This document shows, in pieces, positions 53,012 to 62,056 of a stretch of DNA of 64,000 nucleotides. Each line of letters begins with the position of its first letter. Position 1 is the stretch's first letter. Both the position numbers and the translations under genes were made by a program. Below the pieces are notes generated by a model. That model was given only the letters and a program-made list of their open reading frames with translations, did not search any database and had not been told where the DNA came from. The stretch is from Lachnospiraceae bacterium (GTDB lineage: Bacteria > Bacillota > Clostridia > Lachnospirales > Lachnospiraceae): assembly GCA_017936785.1 (NCBI GenBank), contig JAGBEV010000061.1:28823-92822 (forward strand), in the 5' to 3' direction.

Positions 53012-54505
53012 TTATGCAAACATGGCAAGTCCCGAACGGATCAGTTCAACAATGGGTTCGGAATACATTCCAAGTATTACGTTGCAGATAATAAAGAAGA
53101 TGCAGACAACACCATATGCCACATCCTGTTTCCATTTAACAGACGGATAATCTGTCTTAACCGGCGTGTAAATCCGCACTACGGTCTTCATAAAGTAAAT
53201 CGCATTCAAAATTGTGCTGATCGCCAAAACGATCAGGGTAGGCAGCATCTTATTTATCCCTACGGAAACGCCTGCCTGCGCAAACAGGATCTTACTGATA
53301 AAACCGGAAAACAACGGAACGCCTACCATAGACAAAGAGCCCACAGTAAAGGTTATCCCTGCCATCACATTGCGGTATCCCGCTCCGGTCAGGTCGATAA
53401 ACTTCTTACTCTTTCCGGAAGCATCTGTAAGACCTACCCCTGCAATAAACAGCATACTCTTCGTAGCTGCATGGGAAAAGATATGGAAAATGGAGGCAAC
53501 CATTCCCGCTTCTGTTCCCAAGCCGAAGCCCATGTAAATATAGCCGATCTGTGCAACAGATGAAAAAGCGATCATCCTGCGGATATCATTTTCCCTGATG
53601 GCACTTAAGGAACCAAAGATCATACCGCAGAGACCAAATACAAAAATCACGTTAAATAACCGGCTCTCAGCAATGACTTCAAAACCGATGACACGGTAGA
53701 AAATCTTTAAAAGCAGGAATATATATCCCTTTGATACAAGGCTTGATAAGATCGCCGCACTGGATACCGTAGAGTATCCATAAGCATCCGGCAGCCATGA
53801 ATGGAAGGGGAACAATGCGCTTTTAACTGCAAGACCGACACCCATAAAAATGATCGCAACAACCAAAGGTGTATGATACTGCCCCGTCTGAGCAAGGATC
53901 AGCACCTGTTCTTTGATATTGCTCATTAACAAATGCCCTGTAATATCATAAATAATGCAAAGTCCAAACAACAATAAGCCGGAACCGATCAGACTCATGA
54001 TCATATAACGGGTTGCAGCTTCCAGCGTATGACCGTTCTCACGGATCATAATAAGACCGCAGGCGGAAATGGTATTGATCTCCACAAATACATACGCAGT
54101 AAATAAGTCATTGGTATAGATCAATGCAAGCAAAGAGCTCATTAAAAGATTGATCAGCACATAATAAAGATTTTCTTTAAAAGGATCAACCTCTGCAAAC
54201 AAATGCTTTCTGCCGCCCAGTATGGAAAGCAGCATGATAATGCTGAAAAACAATGCCATTGCAGCTTCCAGATTTCCAAAACGGATTTCATTTCCCCAGG
54301 GTGCAGGGAAACGTCCCATCTTATAAACATAACACTGGTTTGTCACAAAGGTAAAATACAACGTGACAGCCGACAATACACCAATAGCGGAAATCACGAA
54401 AGTATTCAGCCTTCTCGCCCATTTTGCGTTCAATCCCGAAGAAATAATGGACGCACACATGGACAGGATCAAGGAGAAACAGGGAAAATTACGCAAAAAT
54501 TCCAT
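53012..54505 (-). CDS. Proton-conducting antiporter subunit, MrpD/MbhH-like (497 aa)
   Basis: TM5 Glu (TAYVFVEINTISAC), TM7 Lys (GLAVKSALFPFHSWLPDAYG) and TM12 Lys (SHAATKSMLF) are intact. The SWLPDAYGYS sequence is closest to MrpD/MbhH. It directly follows the MrpC-like gene (stop and start abut), the normal C-D order of Mrp operons, so this is probably the true MrpD and the other three are extra pumps. Confidence 0.9.
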   Translation of the reverse strand: MEFLRNFPCFSLILSMCASIISSGLNAKWARRLNTFVISAIGVLSAVTLYFTFVTNQCYVYKMGRFPAPWGNEIRFGNLEAAMALFFSIIMLLSILGGRKHLFAEVDPFKENLYYVLINLLMSSLLALIYTNDLFTAYVFVEINTISACGLIMIRENGHTLEAATRYMIMSLIGSGLLLFGLCIIYDITGHLLMSNIKEQVLILAQTGQYHTPLVVAIIFMGVGLAVKSALFPFHSWLPDAYGYSTVSSAAILSSLVSKGYIFLLLKIFYRVIGFEVIAESRLFNVIFVFGLCGMIFGSLSAIRENDIRRMIAFSSVAQIGYIYMGFGLGTEAGMVASIFHIFSHAATKSMLFIAGVGLTDASGKSKKFIDLTGAGYRNVMAGITFTVGSLSMVGVPLFSGFISKILFAQAGVSVGINKMLPTLIVLAISTILNAIYFMKTVVRIYTPVKTDYPSVKWKQDVAYGVVCIFFIICNVILGMYSEPIVELIRSGLAMFA

Positions 54506-54880
54506 TTAGATTTCCTCCTTTTTCAAAATAGTGGAGATCTCATCCATATTTAATGTATGATATCTCTGATATAAACGTATAGTCAAAGACAGCATCAGCG
54601 CCGTAACGGATACGGATACAACAATACCCGTCAGAACCAGACCGCTTGGAATAGGGTTGATATAAGTATTCACATCCTGTATCCCATCTACAACGATAGG
54701 CGCCATCCTTCCTTCTATGTAACCTTTTTCCGCCAGAAACAGATAAGTTCCCGTATCCATAAAGTTCAAACCGATGATCTTTTTGATCAGATTTTTCTGC
54801 AATAACAGATTAGCAAAACCGATGACAAAAAGAAGTACTGCAACCGCTTCCCCGTAATTTGATATCAATCCGCCCAACAT
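54506..54880 (-). CDS. mrpC: MrpC/MnhC/NuoK-like antiporter subunit (124 aa)
   Basis: Three helices with the NuoK-type core: GFANLLLQKNLIKKIIGLNF and IVVDGIQDVNTYINPIPSGL, then LTGIVVSVSVTALML. AGGAGG lies 8 bases before ATG 54880; the frame upstream to 54940 lies in the previous gene. It starts one base after that stop. In Mrp complexes this subunit packs against MrpD. Confidence 0.92.
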   Translation of the reverse strand: MLGGLISNYGEAVAVLLFVIGFANLLLQKNLIKKIIGLNFMDTGTYLFLAEKGYIEGRMAPIVVDGIQDVNTYINPIPSGLVLTGIVVSVSVTALMLSLTIRLYQRYHTLNMDEISTILKKEEI

Positions 54881-54881
54881 C

Positions 54882-55841
54882 TTACAGTCCTCCTCTTCTG
54901 AATAATGCATAAAAGGCATACATGGTACATGCAACCTCAATTCCTACAAAAATGTTCAGCCAAAGAATGATGCCTGCTGAAAAAATCATGCCCGGCACAC
55001 CCAGTGAAATATGATTATTAAAATCATTTGCTCCCATAAACAGATAATAAGTGATCACAACGCAATAAGTACAGAGAGCTGCAACTTTTACTACCTTATA
55101 AGTATTCTCGTTGAAGAATTTCTGCATCTTGTCAAAACCATAGGCACTGACATATAAGATCATGCCTGCACCGATCATGGCTCCTCCTGAGAAACCGCCG
55201 CCGGGAGAAAGATGTCCGTTTAAGATCACATAAATTCCAAAAATAAAAACAATGGGCACAAGAACAAATGCCACCTTCTGCAGGATCACATCATTTTTCG
55301 GCTCATAACGCCTGTCATTCAGGCTTTGATTGGCACGAATCTTCTCTTCTTCTTTCATCAACAATACCATGACACAGGTGGTTGCAATAAACAACACACA
55401 AGTCTCGCCAAAGGTATCAAAAGCACGGTAATTTAAGATCATACCTGTAACAACATTAACTGCTCCCGTATCCTGAATACCATTTTCGATATATACCTGG
55501 GAAACCTCATTGTTGACCGGTCTGTCCACAGTGCCCAGCTTTGGCAGATTGGATACCATATAAAGCATAATGCCTGCAAGCGCCAGACAAAACAGTACAG
55601 AACATATGGAATACACCTTCTTAAAGAAACAAATCCATTTGTTGGCTCTGGTATTATATACCTTCTCCAACGCCTGATGTTCCTCTGCCAGAATTTCTTC
55701 CAGAGTCAGGCTGTCTTTATAAGGAACTCCCGGCTGCATTTCCACTTCGTCAAGATAGGGGTCCTTGGTTCCCTTCATCCAGCGGAAAAAATGAAAGGCT
55801 CCGGTCTTTGCATATTCATCATCATTTTTCAGCCTGCTCAT
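54882..55841 (-). CDS. MbhE-MrpB fusion subunit (319 aa)
   Basis: A soluble ~65-residue N-terminus, one helix (about 70-92), then VVTGMILNYRAFDTFGETCV with FIATTCVMVLLM, the MbhE/MrpA-C-terminal motif, followed by an MrpB domain with GHLSPGGGFSGGAMIGAGMI (about 208-227). MrpB is usually about 140 residues and separate, so two Mrp modules are fused. AAAGGAG is 7 bases upstream of ATG 55841, which overlaps the previous gene by 20 bases. Confidence 0.87.
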   Translation of the reverse strand: MSRLKNDDEYAKTGAFHFFRWMKGTKDPYLDEVEMQPGVPYKDSLTLEEILAEEHQALEKVYNTRANKWICFFKKVYSICSVLFCLALAGIMLYMVSNLPKLGTVDRPVNNEVSQVYIENGIQDTGAVNVVTGMILNYRAFDTFGETCVLFIATTCVMVLLMKEEEKIRANQSLNDRRYEPKNDVILQKVAFVLVPIVFIFGIYVILNGHLSPGGGFSGGAMIGAGMILYVSAYGFDKMQKFFNENTYKVVKVAALCTYCVVITYYLFMGANDFNNHISLGVPGMIFSAGIILWLNIFVGIEVACTMYAFYALFRRGGL

Positions 55842-56088
55842 CTTTATGCTCCTTTCTGATCGCTTCAATCTTCTTTAAGGTAACAAAGAAAAGAATACTG
55901 GTCACACCTGCACCTACCGCCGCCTCTGTAATAGCCAGGTCCGGAGATTCCAATAAAATCCAGATAATGGACATAATCAGGCTGTATGACATAAATACCA
56001 AAACCGCATTTAACAGATTTTTGGTAAAGCTGACTGCCAATGCACAGACAACCAAGAAAAACAGCAAAATATACATAAAGTATTCCAT
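55822..56088 (-). CDS. MbhD/DUF4040 antiporter subunit (88 aa)
   Basis: Three helices with NLLNAVLVFMSYSLIMSIIW and SPDLAITEAAVGAGVTSILF, the DUF4040/MbhD signature found as the C-terminal part of MrpA or as a separate subunit in Mbh hydrogenases. GGTGG precedes the ATG. Its separate form, with no MrpA fused to it, groups the operon with Mbh-like complexes. Confidence 0.9.
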   Translation of the reverse strand: MEYFMYILLFFLVVCALAVSFTKNLLNAVLVFMSYSLIMSIIWILLESPDLAITEAAVGAGVTSILFFVTLKKIEAIRKEHKDEQAEK

Positions 56089-56414
56089 TATTTTTCCACC
56101 TTTCCGTACTTATCTTCCCCTTCATGGGTAGCAACTTCCAATTTTGCGATCAAATGGGAAGATACCGGCGAAGAGAACCACAAAAATACTACCACCAATA
56201 ACAGCTTTAATGTAGTCAGGTTAAGACCGTTTAGGATCATTAGCCCGATCAGGGACAAACCGATTCCCGATGTATCTCCGGTCGCCGCAGCATGCATTCT
56301 GTTCAATACATAATCCAGCTTATAAACACTGATGATCTCCACAACAAAAAGCATCATGCCGGCAAGCAAAAACAAAGTTCCCAATATAAAACGAATCCAT
56401 AATAAGATTTCCAT
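56088..56414 (-). CDS. mrpG: MrpG/MnhG antiporter subunit (108 aa)
   Basis: Three helices and the MrpG core DYVLNRMHAAATGDTSGIGL with SLIGLMI. AAAGGAGG is about 8 bases before the ATG. Overlaps the DUF4040 gene by one base. Small structural subunit of the antiporter. Confidence 0.92.
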   Translation of the reverse strand: MEILLWIRFILGTLFLLAGMMLFVVEIISVYKLDYVLNRMHAAATGDTSGIGLSLIGLMILNGLNLTTLKLLLVVVFLWFSSPVSSHLIAKLEVATHEGEDKYGKVEK

Positions 56415-56415
56415 T

Positions 56416-56775
56416 TTATTTGTCCTCCTTTTCTACATTTTCACTTTTTTCTATCCAAACCTCTTCTACATGTTTCTCTTCCTCTTTGTGTACACCCATG
56501 ATAACCTTGGACAATACAATGACCGCCAGAAAACTGATCATGGCATAAATGATACAGATATCCACCAGATAACTTTCATTCATCATAACAGCAAGCGTTG
56601 CGATAATGACCATGACCATGGTTCCCATCATATTAACGGAAACAAGTCGGTCTGCAACCGTAGGTCCCATACATGCCCTGATCAGACATAAAAAGAGCAT
56701 GATACCCAGCACAATGAGAATCCCTACAAAGAGAAAATGATATGTTGTTTCCAAAGCATGAATTCCACTACTCAT
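56416..56775 (-). CDS. mrpF: MrpF/MnhF antiporter subunit (119 aa)
   Basis: Three helices, with CLIRACMGPTVADRLVSVNM (MrpF signature) and DICIIYAMISFLAVIVLSK. ATG 56775 is used; a TTG four codons earlier is possible. The start overlaps mrpE by 8 bases. Its last ~30 residues are a charged cytosolic tail. Confidence 0.9.
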   Translation of the reverse strand: MSSGIHALETTYHFLFVGILIVLGIMLFLCLIRACMGPTVADRLVSVNMMGTMVMVIIATLAVMMNESYLVDICIIYAMISFLAVIVLSKVIMGVHKEEEKHVEEVWIEKSENVEKEDK

Positions 56776-57244
56776 CTTTTTTCCCAATCCTTTCCGCTTT
56801 CTCTAACATCCGTACAAAAACCGAATCTTCAATGCCATCCACAAAATCTTTATCCAGCGCATGAACCACATATTTGTCACCCTCTAAGGATACTGTAATA
56901 GTTCCCGGCGTCAGTGTAATGGAATTTGCCAAAAGCACTCTCAATACCGGAGATTTTATATTTGTATGAAATGTAACTAAAACCGGTTCCCTTTCATATT
57001 TGGATGTAAAGATCATTTTCATGGTATCCAGATTTGCCTTTAAGATTTCCCAGATCAGTACAAACAAATAGCCCACCATAAAAATGGCATACTGCATCAT
57101 GCGGATATTCTTTTTATAGCTCCATCCCATAAATTTACAAATAAAAGCATACAGCAGCGCAGCCACAAATATGCCGATGATTCCTATTTCAAGAGTAAGC
57201 TGCCCGTTAAAAACAACCCAGCATAAGAAAAACAGTATATACAT
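56768..57244 (-). CDS. mrpE: MrpE/MnhE antiporter subunit (158 aa)
   Basis: Two or three helices followed by a cytosolic domain with LLANSITLTPGTITVSLEGD and VHALDKDFVDG, the clear MrpE/MnhE signature. GGAGG lies 9 bases before the ATG. First gene of the ten-gene antiporter operon, read from the promoter at 57281-57309. Confidence 0.92.
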   Translation of the reverse strand: MYILFFLCWVVFNGQLTLEIGIIGIFVAALLYAFICKFMGWSYKKNIRMMQYAIFMVGYLFVLIWEILKANLDTMKMIFTSKYEREPVLVTFHTNIKSPVLRVLLANSITLTPGTITVSLEGDKYVVHALDKDFVDGIEDSVFVRMLEKAERIGKKDE

Positions 57245-57280
57245 AAATACTTTCCTCCCTTTCTCATTTCACAACTGATT

Positions 57281-57309
57281 ATTCTACACCAAAAGCCTTA
57301 AAATAACAA
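57281..57309 (-). promoter_or_regulatory. Promoter of the antiporter operon
   Basis: Minus strand TTGTTA (57304-57309), 17-base spacer, TAGAAT (57281-57286), giving a ~30-nt leader before mrpE. It directly follows the terminator of the gene upstream. Confidence 0.65.
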
Positions 57310-57310
57310 G

Positions 57311-57343
57311 AAAAACAGCATTCAAAAAATGAATGCTGTTTAA
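57311..57343 (-). terminator. Rho-independent terminator before the antiporter operon
   Basis: AACAGCATTC and GAATGCTGTT are perfect 10-base arms around AAAAAAT; on the minus strand T-rich sequence follows. It ends the transcript of the 243-aa membrane protein gene. Confidence 0.85.
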
Positions 57344-57358
57344 AATCTTTACAATATC

Positions 57359-58090
57359 TTAACAAGTCTGTTTCGTGGCACATTTCCTGATCAGATTCCA
57401 TATAACTCCATTGATTCCGATCGTTGCCCAAAAAGCCAGAGTAATCTGCGGAATGACGGTCAAGTTAAAGATGTCCACATAACAATACCAAAGTCCGCCC
57501 AGAAATACACCTGCCGCTGCAGACACCCATAATGCTATCCCCTTGGAAGACATTTTAAATAATTTTTCATCACATAACTTTACTGCTAAAAGCTCTATAA
57601 AAATAAATACACAATCGATCAGGGCAGGGGCATAATAACGGTTCCATCCCATCCTATCAGCCAATGTATTGCAATAAAAGAACTGCCAGATAATAAAAAA
57701 TATGCCCAATATAAGACCTTCCAGTAAATAACCGAATTTTGACGCCGCTTCCTTATCCTTATTGTACACGCCTGTTATGAATCGAACTACACTGTACAAA
57801 ACCGCCGCCATAACAAAGGCAATAAACAGACACGAAACAGGCTCTATACAAAATCCCATCGGTCTGCCGGATAATGCGTTGTACTCTACCCGGTATCCGA
57901 TCCCCTGATAAGTGATCCTGTCTCCACTCCAGTTTTCTATGGGTGCCAGAAGTTCTTCTTCTCTTTTCTCCTCACAGCGCCTATAATCGATTCTTGCTGC
58001 ACAATTTGCCCATATAATAACTGCAAGCAGGCAGACACCCAGGATACCAACAAACAACAATATTCTCTTTCTTTTTGTTTCCTGCTCCAT
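57359..58090 (-). CDS. Membrane protein of unknown function (243 aa)
   Basis: N-terminal helix (about 9-29), a short outer loop, then five or six more helices and a C-terminal RKCATKQTC. I see no motif tying it to a family. GAGG precedes the ATG. It has its own terminator and is divergent from the tRNA-Ala gene. Confidence 0.6.
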   Translation of the reverse strand: MEQETKRKRILLFVGILGVCLLAVIIWANCAARIDYRRCEEKREEELLAPIENWSGDRITYQGIGYRVEYNALSGRPMGFCIEPVSCLFIAFVMAAVLYSVVRFITGVYNKDKEAASKFGYLLEGLILGIFFIIWQFFYCNTLADRMGWNRYYAPALIDCVFIFIELLAVKLCDEKLFKMSSKGIALWVSAAAGVFLGGLWYCYVDIFNLTVIPQITLAFWATIGINGVIWNLIRKCATKQTC

Positions 58091-58128
58091 TTTTCCTCTC
58101 CCTGTTTTTGAACAAATGGATTCCCTTC

Positions 58129-58156
58129 TTGATTTTTGTCCTCTCCATGATATAAT
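58129..58156 (+). promoter_or_regulatory. Promoter of tRNA-Ala
   Basis: TTGATT (58129-58134), 16-base spacer, consensus TATAAT (58151-58156). The tRNA begins 30 bases after the -10. Confidence 0.7.
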
Positions 58157-58186
58157 GACTAAGGTAATAAATCCATTACCGCATTG

Positions 58187-58259
58187 GGGGTATTAGCGCA
58201 GTTGGGAGCGCGCAACATTCGCATTGTTGAGGCCACGGGTTCGAATCCCGTATACTCCA
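58187..58259 (+). tRNA. tRNA-Ala (anticodon CGC)
   Basis: The full cloverleaf folds: acceptor GGGGTAT with ATACTCC, including the G3-U70 wobble pair that marks alanine tRNAs; D arm GCGC/GCGC; anticodon stem CAACA/TGTTG around TTCGCAT, anticodon CGC reading GCG; T arm ACGGG/CCCGT with TTCGAAT. Discriminator A73. The CCA end is not encoded and must be added by the CCA enzyme. Confidence 0.95.
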
Positions 58260-58267
58260 TTCAGATG

Positions 58268-58672
58268 TTATACCACACAAAATCCTTTTGCCGCAATACA
58301 GTCTTCCACTTCTCCGATCTCTTCGGCATGGAATACCAGAACCGGTTTTCCTGAATTTCTGTTAAATGACAGATAAATATAATTTACATTGATGTTGCTG
58401 TCGGAAAGCGCTCCTAACAGCTTGTTTAAGTTGCCCACTTCATCTTCCATTTCTACGCCAATCACATCCGTAAGCCTGCACATATATCCATCCTCTTCCA
58501 AAGCTTTCATTGCCTTGTCAGGTTCTGACACTACCATACGGATGATTCCGTATTCTGCGCTGTCGTTGGTAACGGAGCCCCAGATATTTACCTGTTCCTT
58601 TTCTAATATAGAAGTGATCTTTTGCATATTTCCTTTTTTATTTTCTGCGTAGATTGATAATTGTTTTAACAT
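58268..58672 (-). CDS. Double ACT-domain protein (134 aa)
   Basis: Two ACT domains: residues 1-68 (QLSIYAENKKGNMQKITSIL) and 70-134 (GVEMEDEVGNLNKLLGALSD, NVNYIYLSF). This is the stand-alone type with two ACT units and no enzyme part, thought to bind amino acids. AAGGAGG lies 7 bases before the ATG. It has no clear operon partner; the next gene upstream is hsdR, 18 bases away. Confidence 0.88.
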   Translation of the reverse strand: MLKQLSIYAENKKGNMQKITSILEKEQVNIWGSVTNDSAEYGIIRMVVSEPDKAMKALEEDGYMCRLTDVIGVEMEDEVGNLNKLLGALSDSNINVNYIYLSFNRNSGKPVLVFHAEEIGEVEDCIAAKGFCVV

Positions 58673-58690
58673 TTCATTTCCTCCTTAATA

Positions 58691-61600
58691 TTATGCTACT
58701 GTATTTGCATTGATCCGGTCAATCACTTTTCTGATTTCCGCCCATACATTTAAGTCTGTGAAGATTTCAACTACACTTCCCTTATCCGTAAACGGCGATT
58801 CCTGTAATACAGATAAATCCTTCATCATTCCATTGTGAACAATATATTCCACAATCTGATTTACAAAATAAATCTGACGGCTATCCAAATCTGTTCCATT
58901 CAAAAATTCTGAGAATGCCTCTTTTGCTGCATTCATATCCAAGCCAACAATTTCCCGCACAAATTCTCCGAGGGGTTTTTGTCCGTATTCTTCTTCATAA
59001 TCTTCTTTTGTACCGATTTCATTCCAAAGAATTTTTTCCAGCGAAGTGATGTCTTCTTCCGTCAGCGGTTTGTTCTTTCTCAATTTTGCTATTACAATAT
59101 TATCCTGATGTTTTCGCACATAATATTCAGCCTTAGCCCTGTAATTTTTCAGTTCATCGCTGTCCAGTTCCGATTCATGCCACTCAGTAGACAAAACATC
59201 ATCGTCAAAATTTGTAATATACTTGATTCTCCCGCTATCAGGAATATATTTCATTAAATTGCGCAGATTTTCACGAATATATTCAAACTCATTGATTCCT
59301 GCGTTTTCAATATAATCTGTGTAGAGAATTTTGTGAATCAACTCCGCCTGAACCTGAATTTCCGGAATATTTGCCACGCCGGCTACAGCACTGACACGTT
59401 TCAGCAGATCGCTGCGTGCGCGGGTATACTTTTTCCCGACTAAATACGCCAATTCAATACCATACATCAGTGCATCAAAACGTACTGCGCTTGCTTCATC
59501 TTTATCAGGAAGTATCAACGGAGCAAGCTCTTCCTTTACGATCAACGTGTCTTCATAGGTCAATGTAATATAGTTATCCGCACTTGAGTACAAATCCACA
59601 TACTTAAGATGCTGTCTAACTGCAAAATTCTCCCGGTTCAACTCCTGCACTTTCTCTGACATGTTTTCAACTAAAGCTTTGCGATAGGCAATCAGTCTTT
59701 CTACCTGATAGTCCAAATCCTGTAATTTATATGCGATCTGAAATTTTAAATGAAAGATTGCTCCCTGTAATGCAATCATATTAGCCGTTGGTTTTCCATT
59801 ACTCATACGGAAAAATTCAAAATTACCGCAAAAATCAAAAATATAAAATTTGTCTTTGTCTTTTCCATCAAGCAATCCCGGACACAATCTTGTGCCACGC
59901 CCAATCATCTGCCAGAATTTAGCCTTACTCATTACCTTTTTAAAGAACACCAGATTCAAAACTTCCGGTACATCAATACCCGTATCCAGCATATCTACGG
60001 AAATAGCAATCTGTGGTAATTTTTCAGGTTCTGAAAATTCATCAATTGCACTTTGCGCATAGGTCATGTAATTATCAATGACCATTGCATACCCCCGCAA
60101 ACTGGGATATTCCTTGTTAAACACAGCCAGAATCCTTTCAGCGTGGTCATGATTCTTGGCAAAAATAATAGTTTTTCCTAACTTCTCACCATAATGAATC
60201 CTAATACCATCCGCCATTAAAATGTGAAGTACCTCTTTCATAGTGTCTTCATTAAAAATCCATGTATTTAATGCCGTGGAACTGATTTTCTCCGGCAATT
60301 CTCCGGTTTCACTTTCAAAGGTACTTTCGTAACGCTCTTTATCTTCTTCTGATAATTCATCGTAAACGATTCCTTTTTCTATAAACTTCAGCTTTGTTTC
60401 CACTGACAGATAATCTACCAGATAACCATCCTTTACCGCCTGTGCCAATTCATATCCATAGGTAGGCACACCATTATCCAATTCAAATATTTCATAAGTA
60501 TTTTTATCAATTTCATCTTTGGGCGTAGCAGTTAATCCCACCAGAGGCGCATCAAAATAGGTAAAAATATCTTTATATTTGTTGTAAATAGAACGATGTG
60601 CTTCATCACAAATCACAAGATCAAAATGCCCGCAGGTAAACAATTTCCCATTTTCATCTTTTACAGAATCAATACAATTCATCATCGTCTGATACGTAGA
60701 GAAAACACAATGTGCATTATAATTATCCTTATCTTCACATAAATTAGTGGCTGATAAATCCGGCAGCAAATTCACAAAGCTTCGTTTTGCCTGGGTTACC
60801 AGAGAATTACGGTCTGCTAGGAAAAGAATATTCTTTACCCAGCCTGCGGATAATAAAGCATCACATAAGGCGATCACCGTTCTTGTTTTTCCTGAACCGG
60901 TAGCCATGACCAGAAGCGCTTTCCGCCGATTTTTTCTATCAAAGCTATCACAAACCGCTTTAACCGCAGCCTTTTGATAATAACGTCCTGCAATATTATT
61001 ATCAACCATAACATTTTTAAGGCTTGTCCTCATTGTCTGAAGATTAAACCATTTCTCCAAATCACGTTTGGAATGGATCATTGCCACTTTACGTTCCGGA
61101 TATTGATTGTCAATGATTCGGGTTTCAAAACCATTTGTCAAAAATATAACCGGACGTCTCTTATATTTTTTCTCCAACAAATCAGCATACAGTTTAGCCT
61201 GCTGTCTTCCCTTTGAAACATCTGCACAGGTTCTTTTTGCTTCAATAACCGCCAACGGTTTATGCGCATCATCATATAATACATAATCAGCATATCCCAC
61301 TTCTGACTTATTGGGCATGCCCGGCAGTTCTACTTCATTCAGCCAATCCCTGCCTTCTACCCAGCCTGCGTCCAACAGCATGGAGTCAATATACATTTTG
61401 CGGGTTTCATATTCCGATAAATCCAATGGTTTGGGAACATATGTCTGTTGTTGTTCTTCTCGTCTTGCCGTCAACTGCTTTTTCAAGGCTTCGTTTTCTG
61501 CTATCAAAGCCTTTAAGTCTAAATCCGGCATTTCTTTTATGGATATATTTGTTTCTTCATTCTTTTCAAGCAATGCAGGATCAAATTGTCCTTCTTTATA

Positions 61601-61984
61601 ATGGCAGGAATAGCAATATGAAACAAAATCAAGGAAAATATATAAGTTCTGCAAGCATAACACAGCCTGATCCATTGTGATCTTTTTGCCGGTATGGGCA
61701 GCGTTGTTTCCCATTCGGCGTATAAAGTTAAGGCGTTTCCAAAGGTCTTCGTCCACAATTTTCCTAAAATCTTCGGCACTCATCAAACTGTACAAGGAAT
61801 CCTGATAAGGTCTCTCAAGGGACTCGTCCACAGAATACATCCATTTGATTGCAAATTCCATTGCACGACGACAGTTGATAATGCTGGCTGCTATGTCAAT
61901 ATGTATTATTCTTTCGGCTGAAATCGCAACATCCGCAAAGGTTTTAAAGCGCGGTTCTTGCTTTAGGTAGTCGAAGTTGGTCAT
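58691..61984 (-). CDS. hsdR: Type I restriction enzyme R subunit (HsdR, 1097 aa)
   Basis: Residues about 1-140 form a DUF4145-like helical start, then the nuclease domain with GYADYVLYDD and VIEAKRT (D..ExK), helicase motor with Walker A MATGSGKTRT, DEAH box VICDEAHRS, LTATPKDE and GRGTRLCPG, and an EcoEI-type C-terminus. It cuts DNA after ATP-driven translocation, together with HsdM and HsdS. ATG 61984 has AAGGAGGG upstream. HsdM is outside the window. Confidence 0.94.
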   Translation of the reverse strand: MTNFDYLKQEPRFKTFADVAISAERIIHIDIAASIINCRRAMEFAIKWMYSVDESLERPYQDSLYSLMSAEDFRKIVDEDLWKRLNFIRRMGNNAAHTGKKITMDQAVLCLQNLYIFLDFVSYCYSCHYKEGQFDPALLEKNEETNISIKEMPDLDLKALIAENEALKKQLTARREEQQQTYVPKPLDLSEYETRKMYIDSMLLDAGWVEGRDWLNEVELPGMPNKSEVGYADYVLYDDAHKPLAVIEAKRTCADVSKGRQQAKLYADLLEKKYKRRPVIFLTNGFETRIIDNQYPERKVAMIHSKRDLEKWFNLQTMRTSLKNVMVDNNIAGRYYQKAAVKAVCDSFDRKNRRKALLVMATGSGKTRTVIALCDALLSAGWVKNILFLADRNSLVTQAKRSFVNLLPDLSATNLCEDKDNYNAHCVFSTYQTMMNCIDSVKDENGKLFTCGHFDLVICDEAHRSIYNKYKDIFTYFDAPLVGLTATPKDEIDKNTYEIFELDNGVPTYGYELAQAVKDGYLVDYLSVETKLKFIEKGIVYDELSEEDKERYESTFESETGELPEKISSTALNTWIFNEDTMKEVLHILMADGIRIHYGEKLGKTIIFAKNHDHAERILAVFNKEYPSLRGYAMVIDNYMTYAQSAIDEFSEPEKLPQIAISVDMLDTGIDVPEVLNLVFFKKVMSKAKFWQMIGRGTRLCPGLLDGKDKDKFYIFDFCGNFEFFRMSNGKPTANMIALQGAIFHLKFQIAYKLQDLDYQVERLIAYRKALVENMSEKVQELNRENFAVRQHLKYVDLYSSADNYITLTYEDTLIVKEELAPLILPDKDEASAVRFDALMYGIELAYLVGKKYTRARSDLLKRVSAVAGVANIPEIQVQAELIHKILYTDYIENAGINEFEYIRENLRNLMKYIPDSGRIKYITNFDDDVLSTEWHESELDSDELKNYRAKAEYYVRKHQDNIVIAKLRKNKPLTEEDITSLEKILWNEIGTKEDYEEEYGQKPLGEFVREIVGLDMNAAKEAFSEFLNGTDLDSRQIYFVNQIVEYIVHNGMMKDLSVLQESPFTDKGSVVEIFTDLNVWAEIRKVIDRINANTVA

Positions 61985-62056
61985 GGTGTCCCTCCTTATC
62001 ATTTAAATATATCTATAAACGACTTCTATTTATTTACACATTAGCTCATATACTTC

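Noticed and set aside
58268-62002. hsdR and the ACT gene as one functional operon
   Set aside because: The spacing is only 18 bases, but the functions are unrelated and the ACT gene has its own strong ribosome site, so no link is claimed.
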